Positions 9,190 to 18,666 of a DNA stretch of 64,000 nt are shown piece by piece (position 1 is the first letter of the stretch; every line of letters starts with the position of its first letter). The DNA lies in NCBI GenBank assembly GCA_959347345.1, contig OY365738.1, forward strand, positions 1,240,001 to 1,304,000. The letters are read 5' to 3'. The notes below the pieces were generated by a model. That model saw only the letters and a list, made by a program, of their open reading frames with translations, made no database searches and was not told the DNA's origin. Position numbers and translations under genes: made by a program. This DNA comes from an uncultured Amylibacter sp. Lineage in GTDB: Bacteria > Pseudomonadota > Alphaproteobacteria > Rhodobacterales > Rhodobacteraceae.

Positions 9190-10731
9190 ATGACACAAAC
9201 ACCAAATCGCCGCGCTGGCGGGCGTTCTGCCCGAAAAGCGCTCCGCTCCGCTCCACTGGCAGAGGATATTCGCCCGATTCGCCCGGGCATGGAATCCAAC
9301 ACCTACAAACCGCTCAGCGAAGCCTCCATGCAAAAAATCCACACCGCCGCGATGCGCGCGTTGCAGGAAATCGGACTGGCCGATGCTCCGCCCAGTGGCA
9401 TAGAGGTCATGACAAAGGCGGGCGCAGTCCTTGGCGATGACGGGCGTTTGCGGTTTTCTGCCGCGATGGTGGAGGATATGTTGGGCAAAGCCGCCAAATC
9501 CATTACCCTACATTCGCGCGATGGCAAAAATGATTTAGACCTATCAGGCAACCGCGTTCATTACGGAACGGCGGGGGCGGCCGTGCATCTGGTGGATGTT
9601 GAAAACAATTTATACCGCGAGTGTGGCGTGCAGGATTTGCACAATGCCGCGAAAATCGCCCAACAACTGGATAATATCCACTTTTTCCAACGTCCTATGG
9701 TTTGCCGCGATATCCCCGATAATTTTGAGATGGATTTGAACACCGTCTACGCCGCGTGTTCTGGTACAACCAAACACGTTGGGGTCAGCTTTACCGAACC
9801 GTCCTTTATGCCTGGATTGATTGACTTTATTTACGATATAGCGGGGGGTGAGGCGGCGTTCCGCGCCCGTCCGTTTATCTCCAATTCCAACTGTTTTGTT
9901 GTGCCACCGATGAAATTCGCCACCGAATCCAGCGAGGTGATGGAGGCTGTTATTCGCGCAGGCATGCCTGTTTTATTGCTATCTGCGGGGCAAGCAGGGG
10001 CGACCGCGCCCGCACCTATTGTCGGGGCGATTGTCCAAGCCGTGGCGGAATGTTTGGCGGGTGTTTGCTATGTTAATGCGATTGCACCTGGGCATCCTTG
10101 CGTCTTTGGCACTTGGCCGTTTGTGTCGGATTTGCGCACGGGGGCTATGTCTGGTGGCTCTGGCGAGCAAGCGTTGCTCACCGCAGGGTGCGCCCAAATG
10201 CACAAGTTTTATGGGCTTCCAGGGGGTGCCGCGGCGGGGATAGCCGATGCGAAAATGCCCGATATGCAGGCGGGCTATGAACAGGCGCATTCCAATGTTA
10301 TGGCGGGGTTATCGGGGTTGAATATGGTATATGAAGCGGCTGGGATGCATGCGTCTTTGCTGGGTTTCTGCCTTGAAAGCCTGATTATCGGCGATGATTT
10401 ACTGGGGCAATCCTTGCGTTGCGTACGCGGGATAGAGGTGACAGAAGACAATCTCTCACTGGAAGTCATGCGCAGCGTATGTTTGGAAGGACCGGGGCAT
10501 TATTTGGGTAGCCAGCAGACTCTGGGCCTCATGCAAACCGAATATGTCTATCCGCGTTTGGGCGACCGTACCAGCCCGAAAGAATGGGAAGAGCTGAAAA
10601 AACCAAACCTGATTGCAAATGCGATAGCCTATAAGAACGAAATCCTCAGCCTGCCATCGGAAGCGCGGTTTAATCCAGAATTGGATAAAAAACTGCGTGA
10701 AAAATACACCATCCATTTGAAATCGGCATAG
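9190..10731 (+). CDS. MttB-family trimethylamine/betaine-type methyltransferase without pyrrolysine (COG5598)
   Basis: A 513-residue member of the trimethylamine methyltransferase superfamily. The open frame has no in-frame amber codon, so this is the non-pyrrolysine branch. One studied branch member transfers a methyl group from glycine betaine to a corrinoid protein; others act on different quaternary amines, so the substrate is uncertain. Recognisable segments include ALQEIGLADAPPSG, VHYGTAGAAVHLVDVE and a glycine-rich core. The open frame extends upstream through the tRNA, so I placed the start at 9190 (MTQTPNRR); 9157 is an alternative. No corrinoid protein gene is nearby. Confidence 0.85.
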   Translation: MTQTPNRRAGGRSARKALRSAPLAEDIRPIRPGMESNTYKPLSEASMQKIHTAAMRALQEIGLADAPPSGIEVMTKAGAVLGDDGRLRFSAAMVEDMLGKAAKSITLHSRDGKNDLDLSGNRVHYGTAGAAVHLVDVENNLYRECGVQDLHNAAKIAQQLDNIHFFQRPMVCRDIPDNFEMDLNTVYAACSGTTKHVGVSFTEPSFMPGLIDFIYDIAGGEAAFRARPFISNSNCFVVPPMKFATESSEVMEAVIRAGMPVLLLSAGQAGATAPAPIVGAIVQAVAECLAGVCYVNAIAPGHPCVFGTWPFVSDLRTGAMSGGSGEQALLTAGCAQMHKFYGLPGGAAAGIADAKMPDMQAGYEQAHSNVMAGLSGLNMVYEAAGMHASLLGFCLESLIIGDDLLGQSLRCVRGIEVTEDNLSLEVMRSVCLEGPGHYLGSQQTLGLMQTEYVYPRLGDRTSPKEWEELKKPNLIANAIAYKNEILSLPSEARFNPELDKKLREKYTIHLKSA

Positions 10732-10743
10732 AGGCATCCACGC

Positions 10744-11634
10744 ATGCATCCTGCTCCGTCTGTTATTTTTTTCACCGCGCTGTCTGGTTTGGGCTTTGGC
10801 TTGCTGTTTTTTCTGGCGTTGGATAGCCCTGATATTCGCGGATTGCGGGCGTTTGGCTTTTTCTTTATTGGGTTTGCACTGGCGGTTGGCGGGTTGCTGA
10901 TTTCTACCCTGCATCTGGGCAATCCGAAAAACAGCCTGAAGGCATTTAGCCAATGGCGCACATCGTGGCTCAGCCGTGAAGGGATAGCCAGTATCGCCGC
11001 CCTGATAGTCATCGGGCTTTACGCTGGGCTGGTGATTTTCTTTGATATAAAGGTCGTTTGGCTGGGCTGGATTGGTGCGGGGCTGGCTCTGTTGGCGGTT
11101 TTCTGTACCTCTATGATTTATGCTAGTTTAAAGACGATTCCGCGGTGGAATCACTGGACGGTGCCTGTTTTGTTTATGCTTTATACGCTGGGCGGGGGCG
11201 CGTTGTGTATCGGTTTTAATGGGCTGGCGATTGTTTTGCTGGTGATTTTGGGCGGGTTTCAGATTTTTTATTGGGGTGTGGGCGATGGGCTGTTTGCTCG
11301 CGCGGGTTCCACCATAGCCTCTGCCACGGGTTTGGGCGCGCTGGGCAGTTTGCGTCAGTTTGAACCGCCCCACACGGGTAGCAATTTCCTGCTGGATGAG
11401 ATGGTTTATCAAATCGGGCGTAAGCATACCGATAAACTGCGGGTGTTAGGGTTTGCGGCGGTGTGTGTTGTGCCTATTGGGTTTTTAGTGGCGGGGTTGG
11501 TTGGCGATTCGGTGGTTTTGAGTATCGGTGCGGTGGCGTTTCATTTTATCGGTTTGGTGGTGTGTCGGTGGCTGTTCTTTGCCCAAGCCGAGCATGTGGT
11601 TGGGTTGTATTATGGCGCGGATTTTAGTTATTAG
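10744..11634 (+). CDS. DmsC-like membrane anchor subunit
   Basis: A 296-residue integral membrane protein with about eight hydrophobic helices, resembling the DmsC anchor of DMSO-reductase-type molybdoenzymes, which takes electrons from quinol. The segment LISTLHLGNPKNSLKAFSQW followed by RTSWLSREG is characteristic of the family. No catalytic DmsA or iron-sulfur DmsB gene is in the window, so its partners are elsewhere or it is an orphan. It starts 12 bp after the MttB-family gene. Its last residues and stop (DFSY then TAG) come from the first heptamers of a repeat array. Confidence 0.82.
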   Translation: MHPAPSVIFFTALSGLGFGLLFFLALDSPDIRGLRAFGFFFIGFALAVGGLLISTLHLGNPKNSLKAFSQWRTSWLSREGIASIAALIVIGLYAGLVIFFDIKVVWLGWIGAGLALLAVFCTSMIYASLKTIPRWNHWTVPVLFMLYTLGGGALCIGFNGLAIVLLVILGGFQIFYWGVGDGLFARAGSTIASATGLGALGSLRQFEPPHTGSNFLLDEMVYQIGRKHTDKLRVLGFAAVCVVPIGFLVAGLVGDSVVLSIGAVAFHFIGLVVCRWLFFAQAEHVVGLYYGADFSY

Positions 11635-11668
11635 TTATTAGTGATTAGTTGTTAGTGATTGGTTATTA
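11625..11668. repeat. Left heptamer array of repeat element B
   Basis: Units TTAGTTA, TTAGTGA and TTAGTTG. The array begins inside the last codons of the DmsC-like gene and supplies its TAG stop. Confidence 0.85.
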
Positions 11669-12046
11669 AGGATTTGGGGTTGGTTATTAGAGGTTAAGGG
11701 CAGAGGTTTTTTGTTGCGCCCTCACTTGGGGGCAAGCCCCTTCGTTCGGTCGCCCACCCGCCCACCCCTCCTGCGGAGAGCTGGACGGGCTATTTTTTGG
11801 CTGGGGTTTGGCTCAGCGTCTTGTAGATAGTCTAAATAAATTTAGAGCAAACCCATCACCAATCCCCAAGTATTCTTTGCAAATAATCCAATCTAACGTC
11901 TTGTTATTCCAGATAGTAAATTTATAGAATCATTATCGTCTTGAAACCCAAGGGCTTTTGGCATGCTCCCACGAAGTGGGGGCTACGCACAAAAGACCAT
12001 GCTGGTCGGTATTCGCGCAAGCGATGACGAAGACCCGAAGGGCTAA
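11669..12046 (-). repeat. Interspersed repeat core, copy B
   Basis: Reverse complement of copy A. From left to right it has GAGGTTTTTTGTTGCGCCC, CTAAATAAATTTAGAGCAAA, CCAAGTATTCTTTGCAAATA, GTTATTCCAGATAGTAAATT, the hairpin CTCCCACGAAGTGGGGGC and GCGATGACGAAGACCCG. It fills the gap between the DmsC-like gene and tupB; no gene is seen in it. Confidence 0.88.
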
Positions 12047-12049
12047 AAA

Positions 12050-12086
12050 ACTAATAACTAATAACTAATAACTAACAACTAATAAC
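12050..12086. repeat. Right heptamer array of repeat element B
   Basis: Tandem AACTAAT/AACTAAC units, inverted relative to the left array at 11625. The array stops a few bases before the putative tupB -35 box. Confidence 0.85.
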
Positions 12087-12088
12087 CA

Positions 12089-12116
12089 TTGACTCCCCCC
12101 GCAAAAACCACAATAA
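12089..12116 (+). promoter_or_regulatory. Possible tupB promoter giving a nearly leaderless mRNA
   Basis: TTGACT at 12089-12094 and CAATAA at 12111-12116 are 16 bp apart. The tupB ATG at 12124 is only 7 bp after the -10 box and has no Shine-Dalgarno sequence, so the transcript may start at or next to the start codon. Confidence 0.5.
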
Positions 12117-12123
12117 AACCAAC

Positions 12124-12825
12124 ATGGAAACCCTAACCACCGCGCTAAACCTCATCCTCGATCTGAACGCCGATTTATGGCGGATTATCGGGCTGTCCCT
12201 GCGGGTATCGCTCAGCGCAACGCTCATCGCGGCAACCCTAGCCATCCCCATCGCCGCCCTCATCAGCCATTACAATTTCTACGGCAGACGGCTGATTTTA
12301 CTGCTATCCAGCACGATGATGGCACTGCCCCCCGTCGTTGTCGGCCTCGCCGTTTATCTGTTTTTATCCCGTGCGGGGCCTTTGGGCGATTGGGGGTTGC
12401 TCTTCACCCCCCAAGCCATGATTATCGCCCAAACCATCCTGATTTTCCCAATCATACTGGTTTTGACATTCGAATCGATAAAACCCATCGCCCGAGACTA
12501 CAGCGCGATGTTTAACGCCCTGAACACCCCGCCCGCGTTATGCTTGCGCACACTAATAATGGACGCGCGATTCGCCATCCTTACGGCTGTTTTGGCGGGG
12601 TTTGGGCGCGCACTGGCAGAGGTCGGGGCGGTGATAATAGTCGGCGGGAATATCAACGGATTAACGCGGGTGATGACAACGACTATCGCCTTGGAAACAT
12701 CCAAAGGCAACCTGTCATTCGCCTTGGCTTTGGGGCTTATTTTAATCGGCATAGCCCTTTTTATTAACGCCATAATCCACATTATCGGCGCGATTGGGCG
12801 CAGGTTTGAAAACACACGACCATGA
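12124..12825 (+). CDS. tupB: TupB, tungstate-type ABC transporter permease
   Basis: A 233-residue inner-membrane permease with about five or six hydrophobic segments and the EAA-type cytoplasmic loop (ALAEVGAVIIVGGNINGLTR). Together with the ATPase and the TupA-type binding protein it forms a tungstate-specific importer, related to but distinct from ModABC. The stop overlaps tupC by four bases (ATGA). No ribosome-binding site precedes the ATG. Confidence 0.88.
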   Translation: METLTTALNLILDLNADLWRIIGLSLRVSLSATLIAATLAIPIAALISHYNFYGRRLILLLSSTMMALPPVVVGLAVYLFLSRAGPLGDWGLLFTPQAMIIAQTILIFPIILVLTFESIKPIARDYSAMFNALNTPPALCLRTLIMDARFAILTAVLAGFGRALAEVGAVIIVGGNINGLTRVMTTTIALETSKGNLSFALALGLILIGIALFINAIIHIIGAIGRRFENTRP

Positions 12826-13541
12826 CCGCCACAGAACCAACCATTATTAGCTTTGAAAGAGCCTCGTTCCATCAAGGCGGGCAACGTCTGCTGGGCGTGC
12901 TGGATGGCAACTATACGCTGGGCGAGGTTAATTTTCTGCTGGGGCATAACGGCGCGGGCAAAACCCTTTTGCTGGGGCTGATGCACGGCATGATTGTACC
13001 GACTCGCGGGCGAATCCGCCTGAACGGAGCGAACCCACGCGGCAGTCGCCACAAACGCGGTTATATCTTTCAACGCACGGCTATGATGCGGCGTTCCGTG
13101 CGCGATAATATCGCGATAGGTCTTGCCCGCCACGGGCTTACGCGGGCGGAACGGGGGGCGCGGCTGGACGAATTGCTCGCCCTTGTGCAACTGGCGGATA
13201 AGGCGGATTTACCGGCCGCCGTGCTGTCGGGGGGGGAGGTTCAACGGATGGCGCTGGCGCGGGCGTTAATCGGTCGCCCTAACCTTATTTTTATGGACGA
13301 GCCGACCAGTCATCTTGACCCAGTAACGACCCAAGCGTTCGAGCAAATAGTGCTGACTCTGGCGCAGAGCGGGATTGGGTTCGTGTGGGCTTCGCACAAT
13401 CGCAGCCAAGCACGGCGGTGCGCCGATAGGATTATGTTTCTGGACGGCGGGCGGATTATAGAAACCGCCGAAGCGTGGCAGTTCTTTGGCAATCCGCAAA
13501 CCCCTGTGGCGGGGAAATATCTGGAAGGGATGGTGCGGTGA
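12822..13541 (+). CDS. tupC: TupC, tungstate-type ABC transporter ATPase
   Basis: A 239-residue ABC ATPase. Walker A is GHNGAGKTLLLG, the Q-loop FQRTAMM, the signature LSGGEVQRMALARAL, Walker B LIFMDEP, and the H-loop lies in VWASHNRSQARRC. It powers the TupB permease. It overlaps tupB by four bases and shares one base with the tupA start (TGATG), a tightly coupled operon. Confidence 0.9.
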   Translation: MTATEPTIISFERASFHQGGQRLLGVLDGNYTLGEVNFLLGHNGAGKTLLLGLMHGMIVPTRGRIRLNGANPRGSRHKRGYIFQRTAMMRRSVRDNIAIGLARHGLTRAERGARLDELLALVQLADKADLPAAVLSGGEVQRMALARALIGRPNLIFMDEPTSHLDPVTTQAFEQIVLTLAQSGIGFVWASHNRSQARRCADRIMFLDGGRIIETAEAWQFFGNPQTPVAGKYLEGMVR

Positions 13542-14434
13542 TGCGTGTTGTTTTACGCTTTGTTTTATTGGGGATTATGGGCGTGTTTGCAGGCGGCGAA
13601 GCAATCGGCGAAGACCTGCCGTTCTTCACCCTAGCCTCCACCAGTTCGACCCAAAATTCGGGGCTATACGACGCTATTTTACCGCAATTCACCGCCGACA
13701 CGGGGATAGCGGTTCGGGTTGTCGCGCTCGGCACTGGGCAGGCGATAAAAATCGCGCAAAACGGCGACGCGGACGCGTTGCTGGTGCATCACCGCCCGTC
13801 CGAGGATGCGTTTGTCGCGGCGGGCTATGGTGTACAGCGTTTTGACGTGATGTATAACGATTTTGTTTTGATTGGGCCACGTGCGAATCGGGATGCGTTT
13901 CAGGATGATTTTGCTTCGTTAGACCATGTTTTCACCCATTTTCACCGCAACCAGCAGTTGTTTTTCATATCACGCGGGGACGACAGCGGCACGCATAAAA
14001 AGGAACGCGAAATCTGGCAACGCGTGCGGGCGGAACCCAAGGGCGCGTGGTACAGAGAAATCGGCGCAGGCATGGGGGCTGCGTTAAATATGGTCGCGGC
14101 GATGAACGCGGGCGACGGAGTGGCGGTTTATACCCTATCGGATCGCGGGACTTGGCTGGCGTTTGGCAATAAGGACGGGTTGGCGGTCGTGTGGGAAAAC
14201 GAGCCTTATTTGCAAAATCCATACGGGCTCATTGCCGTTAATCCCACGCGGTTTGCCCATGTGAAAGCAGAGCTGGTGGCGCGGTTTATTGATTGGATTA
14301 GGTCACCCCGAGGGCAGTCCGCAATCGGTGAATTCCGCGTGGATGGGCGGCAGTTATTCTGCCCCAATGCCAATGGTTTGGCGATTACCCGTGAGCGGTT
14401 GGCAGGCGGCGAATGTCCGCGTGATGTGCGTTAG
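13541..14434 (+). CDS. tupA: TupA, periplasmic tungstate-binding protein
   Basis: A 297-residue solute-binding protein with a hydrophobic N-terminal signal (MRVVLRFVLLGIMGVFAGG). The mature start holds the TupA hallmark ASTSSTQNSGLYD, the oxyanion-binding motif of this family, followed by ARGDDSG-like SRGDDSGTHKKE. The open frame extends 22 codons upstream into tupC, but the ATG at 13541 overlaps the tupC TGA and begins a proper signal peptide, so I start there. Tungstate is the family substrate; molybdate uptake is possible. Confidence 0.88.
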   Translation: MRVVLRFVLLGIMGVFAGGEAIGEDLPFFTLASTSSTQNSGLYDAILPQFTADTGIAVRVVALGTGQAIKIAQNGDADALLVHHRPSEDAFVAAGYGVQRFDVMYNDFVLIGPRANRDAFQDDFASLDHVFTHFHRNQQLFFISRGDDSGTHKKEREIWQRVRAEPKGAWYREIGAGMGAALNMVAAMNAGDGVAVYTLSDRGTWLAFGNKDGLAVVWENEPYLQNPYGLIAVNPTRFAHVKAELVARFIDWIRSPRGQSAIGEFRVDGRQLFCPNANGLAITRERLAGGECPRDVR

Positions 14435-14439
14435 GGGGC

Positions 14440-14545
14440 GGGGCTTTTGGCATGCCCTCACAACGTGAGGGCTACGCACAAAAGACCATGCTGGTCGGTA
14501 TCGCGCAAGCGATGACGAAGACCCGCAGGGCTAAAAATTAGTCGT
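14440..14545 (-). repeat. Partial repeat core G between tupA and tuf
   Basis: Only one end of the core is present: GGCTTTTGGCATGCCC, a hairpin CCTCACAACGTGAGGG, CACAAAAGACCATGCTGG and GCGATGACGAAGACCCG. It ends in TTAGTCG-TTAATCG heptamers that overlap the tuf stop. It lies between the convergent 3' ends of tupA and tuf. Confidence 0.8.
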
Positions 14546-15723
14546 TAATCGTTTATTTTGGCAACAACGCCAGAGCCAACAGTCCGACCACCTTCACGGA
14601 TAGCAAAGCGCAAGCCTTGTTCCATAGCAATCGGCGCAATCAGCTCCACATTGAATTTCAAATTATCACCAGGCATCACCATTTCCGTGCCAGACGGTAG
14701 TTCCACCGTCCCCGTCACATCGGTTGTGCGGAAATAAAATTGCGGACGATAATTGGCGAAAAACGGAGTATGCCGCCCGCCTTCGTCTTTTGTCAAAATA
14801 TAAACCTCGGCTTCAAATTTCGTGTGTGGATTAACGCTTTTCGGCTTGCAGAGAACCTGCCCGCGTTCCACAGCATCGCGTTCCACGCCACGCAACAGAA
14901 CACCGACATTATCGCCAGCTTCACCACGATCCAGCAGTTTGCGAAACATTTCCACACCTGTGCAGATGGTTTTCGTCGTGGCTTTCAAACCAACAATTTC
15001 AATCTCATCACCGACATTAACAACGCCGCGTTCCACGCGACCCGTCACAACCGTCCCACGACCAGAGATTGAAAACACATCCTCAATCGGCAACAAGAAC
15101 GGCTGATCAACCGCCCGTGCAGGCTGGGGGATATTAGCATCAACAGCCTTCATCAATTCAGAAATTTTCTCCGTACCGATAGCATCATCGCGCCCTTCCA
15201 AAGCTGCCAGAGCAGACCCCGAAACGATGGGAATATCATCACCCGGATAATCATAACTGGACAATAATTCGCGGATTTCCATCTCAACCAATTCCAGCAA
15301 TTCATCATCATCCACCTGATCGACTTTATTCATAAAGACAACCATCGCGGGAATGCCAACCTGACGACCCAGCAAAATATGCTCGCGAGTCTGGGGCATA
15401 GGGCCATCGGCGGCACTCACCACCAAAATCGCGCCGTCCATTTGCGCAGCACCGGTAATCATGTTTTTCACATAATCGGCGTGACCTGGGCAATCAACGT
15501 GGGCATAGTGCCGAGCTTCGGTTTCATATTCCACGTGCGCCGTGGAAATAGTAATACCACGCGCTTTTTCTTCTGGCGCACCGTCAATTTCGTCATACGC
15601 CTTAAAGGTGTCTGAGAATTGCTTAGTAATCGCCGCCGTAAGCGTCGTTTTGCCGTGATCAACATGACCGATTGTGCCAATGTTGCAATGCGGCTTGTTT
15701 CTTTCAAATTTTTGTTTTGCCAT
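14545..15723 (-). CDS. tuf: Elongation factor Tu
   Basis: A 392-residue translational GTPase that delivers aminoacyl-tRNA to the ribosome. G motifs are visible: GHVDHGKTT (P-loop), DCPGHADYV and NKVDQVDD, with [10 protein letters not shown] following. The open frame extends 20 codons upstream, but [12 protein letters not shown] is the universal N-terminus and is preceded by AGGAGG at 15728-15733. It stands alone, without fusA, rps or secE/nusG neighbours, so it could be one of two tuf copies. Its stop lies in the heptamers of repeat fragment G. Confidence 0.97.
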   Translation of the reverse strand: MAKQKFERNKPHCNIGTIGHVDHGKTTLTAAITKQFSDTFKAYDEIDGAPEEKARGITISTAHVEYETEARHYAHVDCPGHADYVKNMITGAAQMDGAILVVSAADGPMPQTREHILLGRQVGIPAMVVFMNKVDQVDDDELLELVEMEIRELLSSYDYPGDDIPIVSGSALAALEGRDDAIGTEKISELMKAVDANIPQPARAVDQPFLLPIEDVFSISGRGTVVTGRVERGVVNVGDEIEIVGLKATTKTICTGVEMFRKLLDRGEAGDNVGVLLRGVERDAVERGQVLCKPKSVNPHTKFEAEVYILTKDEGGRHTPFFANYRPQFYFRTTDVTGTVELPSGTEMVMPGDNLKFNVELIAPIAMEQGLRFAIREGGRTVGSGVVAKIND

Positions 15724-15789
15724 AATGGCCTCCTGTTTTAGGGTTATATCGGCGAATCTACCCCACCACAAACCGAATTGCAAGGCACT

Positions 15790-16521
15790 TTAGCGTGATT
15801 TTTTAATAAAAAACGCGAAATGCAAGATTAAAGCCATCAGCCACACGAAAAGAAAGGCGAAAATCGCGTCCGATAGGAAATGTCCGCCCATGCCCACGCG
15901 GGTTATGAACGCGCCCGCCAACGCCACGCCGCCGAGCATTCGCAAGCCCACGCGGGGGAAAACCGTGTTTAACAAGCAAAGCGATAGGAATAAGGTCGCC
16001 GCGCCAGCGACCTCGCCCGATACGAACGAGCAGTTTTTGACGCATTGGTTGGCGAAATCAAAGGCGGGGGTGAAGATTTTATCGCCGTCAAATTCGGCGA
16101 TATTGCGCGGGCGGGCGCGACCAGAATAGGCCTTTAACACTCCGTTAACCAATATCAGGGGGGCGGTGATGTAAAGCACCGCGATAAACCCCCATATTTT
16201 CGCGGGGATTTGCCAAAATGGTCGCCAGTGGGCTATGAAAAAACTGCCCAGTGCGAATACGCCCAGCGCGAGTGTGATGTACCATATAAACAGGCGTATA
16301 ACTTGCGCGGTTGCGTTGTTTGCCATCCACCAGCCGCCGAATTCAGGGTCATAAAACCAGCCCGCCACGGATAAATCAACCCACGGGGCAAGGCGGAAAA
16401 CCGCGATAAAAGCGGCAAAACAGACCGCGCAAATCACCCATCCGCACAGTGAATAAAAATCCGAATTGGCAAAGAAATCCCGAGGTTTATGGGGGGGTGA
16501 GTGCGGGGGTTTGCGCGTCAC
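15790..16521 (-). CDS. PAP2-family membrane phosphatase
   Basis: A 243-residue integral membrane protein with several hydrophobic helices and the three PAP2 phosphatase signatures: KAYSGRARP (K-x6-RP), SFVSGE (in place of PSGH) and TRVGMGGHFLSD (R-x5-H-x3-D). Family members dephosphorylate lipid A, undecaprenyl pyrophosphate or phosphatidic acid at the periplasmic face. Substrate cannot be assigned. Its start overlaps the stop of the DUF924 gene by four bases, and it ends 66 bp before the tuf start on the same strand. Confidence 0.82.
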   Translation of the reverse strand: MTRKPPHSPPHKPRDFFANSDFYSLCGWVICAVCFAAFIAVFRLAPWVDLSVAGWFYDPEFGGWWMANNATAQVIRLFIWYITLALGVFALGSFFIAHWRPFWQIPAKIWGFIAVLYITAPLILVNGVLKAYSGRARPRNIAEFDGDKIFTPAFDFANQCVKNCSFVSGEVAGAATLFLSLCLLNTVFPRVGLRMLGGVALAGAFITRVGMGGHFLSDAIFAFLFVWLMALILHFAFFIKKSR

Positions 16522-17075
16522 GGGCGATAGCCTCCGTTGTCCAGAAAATCCACCTCGGCTTGGGTCGATTCCCGCCCCAGAGCCTCATTACGATGGGGAA
16601 ACCGCCCAAATTTTTCAATCAGGGCGTAGTGCTCTTGTGCGTGATGCAACGCGTCTTCACTGCCCAAACGAGTTTTTACCAAATCAATACAATACTGTTG
16701 GTCGTCCAGATTTTCCGAGTGCATAAAGGGCAAATAGGCGAATATCCGCCGCTCATCGGCTATATTTATATCGTGTTTATCGGCAATCATCGCGCGGGCG
16801 AGCGTCAATGAAAGGTCGCACCAAGCAAAGGCCTGCGGCGTGTCGCGATAGATATTACGCGGGAACTGGTCGGCCAGCAGGATTAACGCAAGCGCACTGT
16901 TCGCATCATTCTGCCACGGATGGGTTTGGGTTTGCTGGAATTGAGCAATTTCGGTGGCGGTGAAATCGCCGAACCTTGCACGGATTGTGGCATCAAACTG
17001 CGGGGCGGTTTGGAACCACTGCGCGGGGGAGGATTCGGTGAACCAGAAATGCAGGATATCTTGGGGGGTAGTCAT
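16518..17075 (-). CDS. DUF924 family protein
   Basis: A 185-residue protein of the DUF924 family, with ILHFWFTESSPAQWF at the N-terminus and ALILLADQFPRNIYRDTPQA in the middle; AYLPFMHSENLDDQ and HRNEALGRESTQAE are also typical. The fold is all-helical, TPR-like. Biochemical function is not established. It is co-directional with, and overlaps, the PAP2 gene. Confidence 0.85.
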   Translation of the reverse strand: MTTPQDILHFWFTESSPAQWFQTAPQFDATIRARFGDFTATEIAQFQQTQTHPWQNDANSALALILLADQFPRNIYRDTPQAFAWCDLSLTLARAMIADKHDINIADERRIFAYLPFMHSENLDDQQYCIDLVKTRLGSEDALHHAQEHYALIEKFGRFPHRNEALGRESTQAEVDFLDNGGYRP

Positions 17076-17154
17076 TTTTTGTGCCTTATTTTTGTGCCTT
17101 TTGGGTTTGGGGTTTTATCTATTTACCCGATTCGGCGGGGATTGTGAATGGTGA

Positions 17155-18183
<1,029 letters not shown>

Positions 18184-18264
18184 TAAAAGGGTTGCACTTT
18201 TATCTAAACCATATAAAAAATCATAACCGCCATTCACAAACACACACCTAAAAAGGAAATAACA

Positions 18265-18666
18265 ATGACTTCACAACAACTCATGCATTACCAAAACAAA
18301 TTAAACTATGAATTTGATTCGTGGGATACATTTGAACAGCTTGAAAAACCCAATTCAAATCTTATCGTTGTTGACGGTCGCTCGGCAGAGGCCTATGCCA
18401 AAGAAGCAATCCCCGGCGCGATCAACCTGCCCCACCGCGAAATATCCGCACAATCCACGGCGCACCTTGATAAATCCAAGGTCTATGTCTGCTATTGCGA
18501 TGGTATTGGTTGCAATGCCTCGACCAAAACCGCGTTGAAACTTGCCACGCTTGGCTTTGAAGTCAGGGAGCTTATGGGCGGTTTGGACTGGTGGATTCGC
18601 GATGGTTACAACACCCAAGGCACAAACGGACGCGCCGCCACTGGTGCATTTTGCGGTTGTGGTTGA
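18265..18666 (+). CDS. Rhodanese-like domain protein
   Basis: A 133-residue single rhodanese domain. N-terminal strand VVDGRSAEAYAKEAIPGAIN matches CH2A-type motifs, and LMGGLDWWIRDGY is the usual C-terminal helix. The active-site cysteine is probably within VCYCDGIGCNASTK; a six-residue loop DGIGCN is unlike the CRxGxR of thiosulfate sulfurtransferases. It ends with a cysteine-rich GAFCGCG tail. A good AGGAA ribosome-binding site precedes the ATG. The next gene (sat-cysC) starts directly at its stop, which suggests a role in sulfur handling. Confidence 0.8.
   Translation: MTSQQLMHYQNKLNYEFDSWDTFEQLEKPNSNLIVVDGRSAEAYAKEAIPGAINLPHREISAQSTAHLDKSKVYVCYCDGIGCNASTKTALKLATLGFEVRELMGGLDWWIRDGYNTQGTNGRAATGAFCGCG

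Noticed and set aside
9190..10731. Pyrrolysine-containing MttB
   Set aside because: There is no in-frame amber codon in the gene and no pyl genes in the window.
11762..12046. Insertion sequence or transposase remnant
   Set aside because: The core has no open frame of transposase type and no target-site duplication could be recognised, so it is listed as a repeat only.
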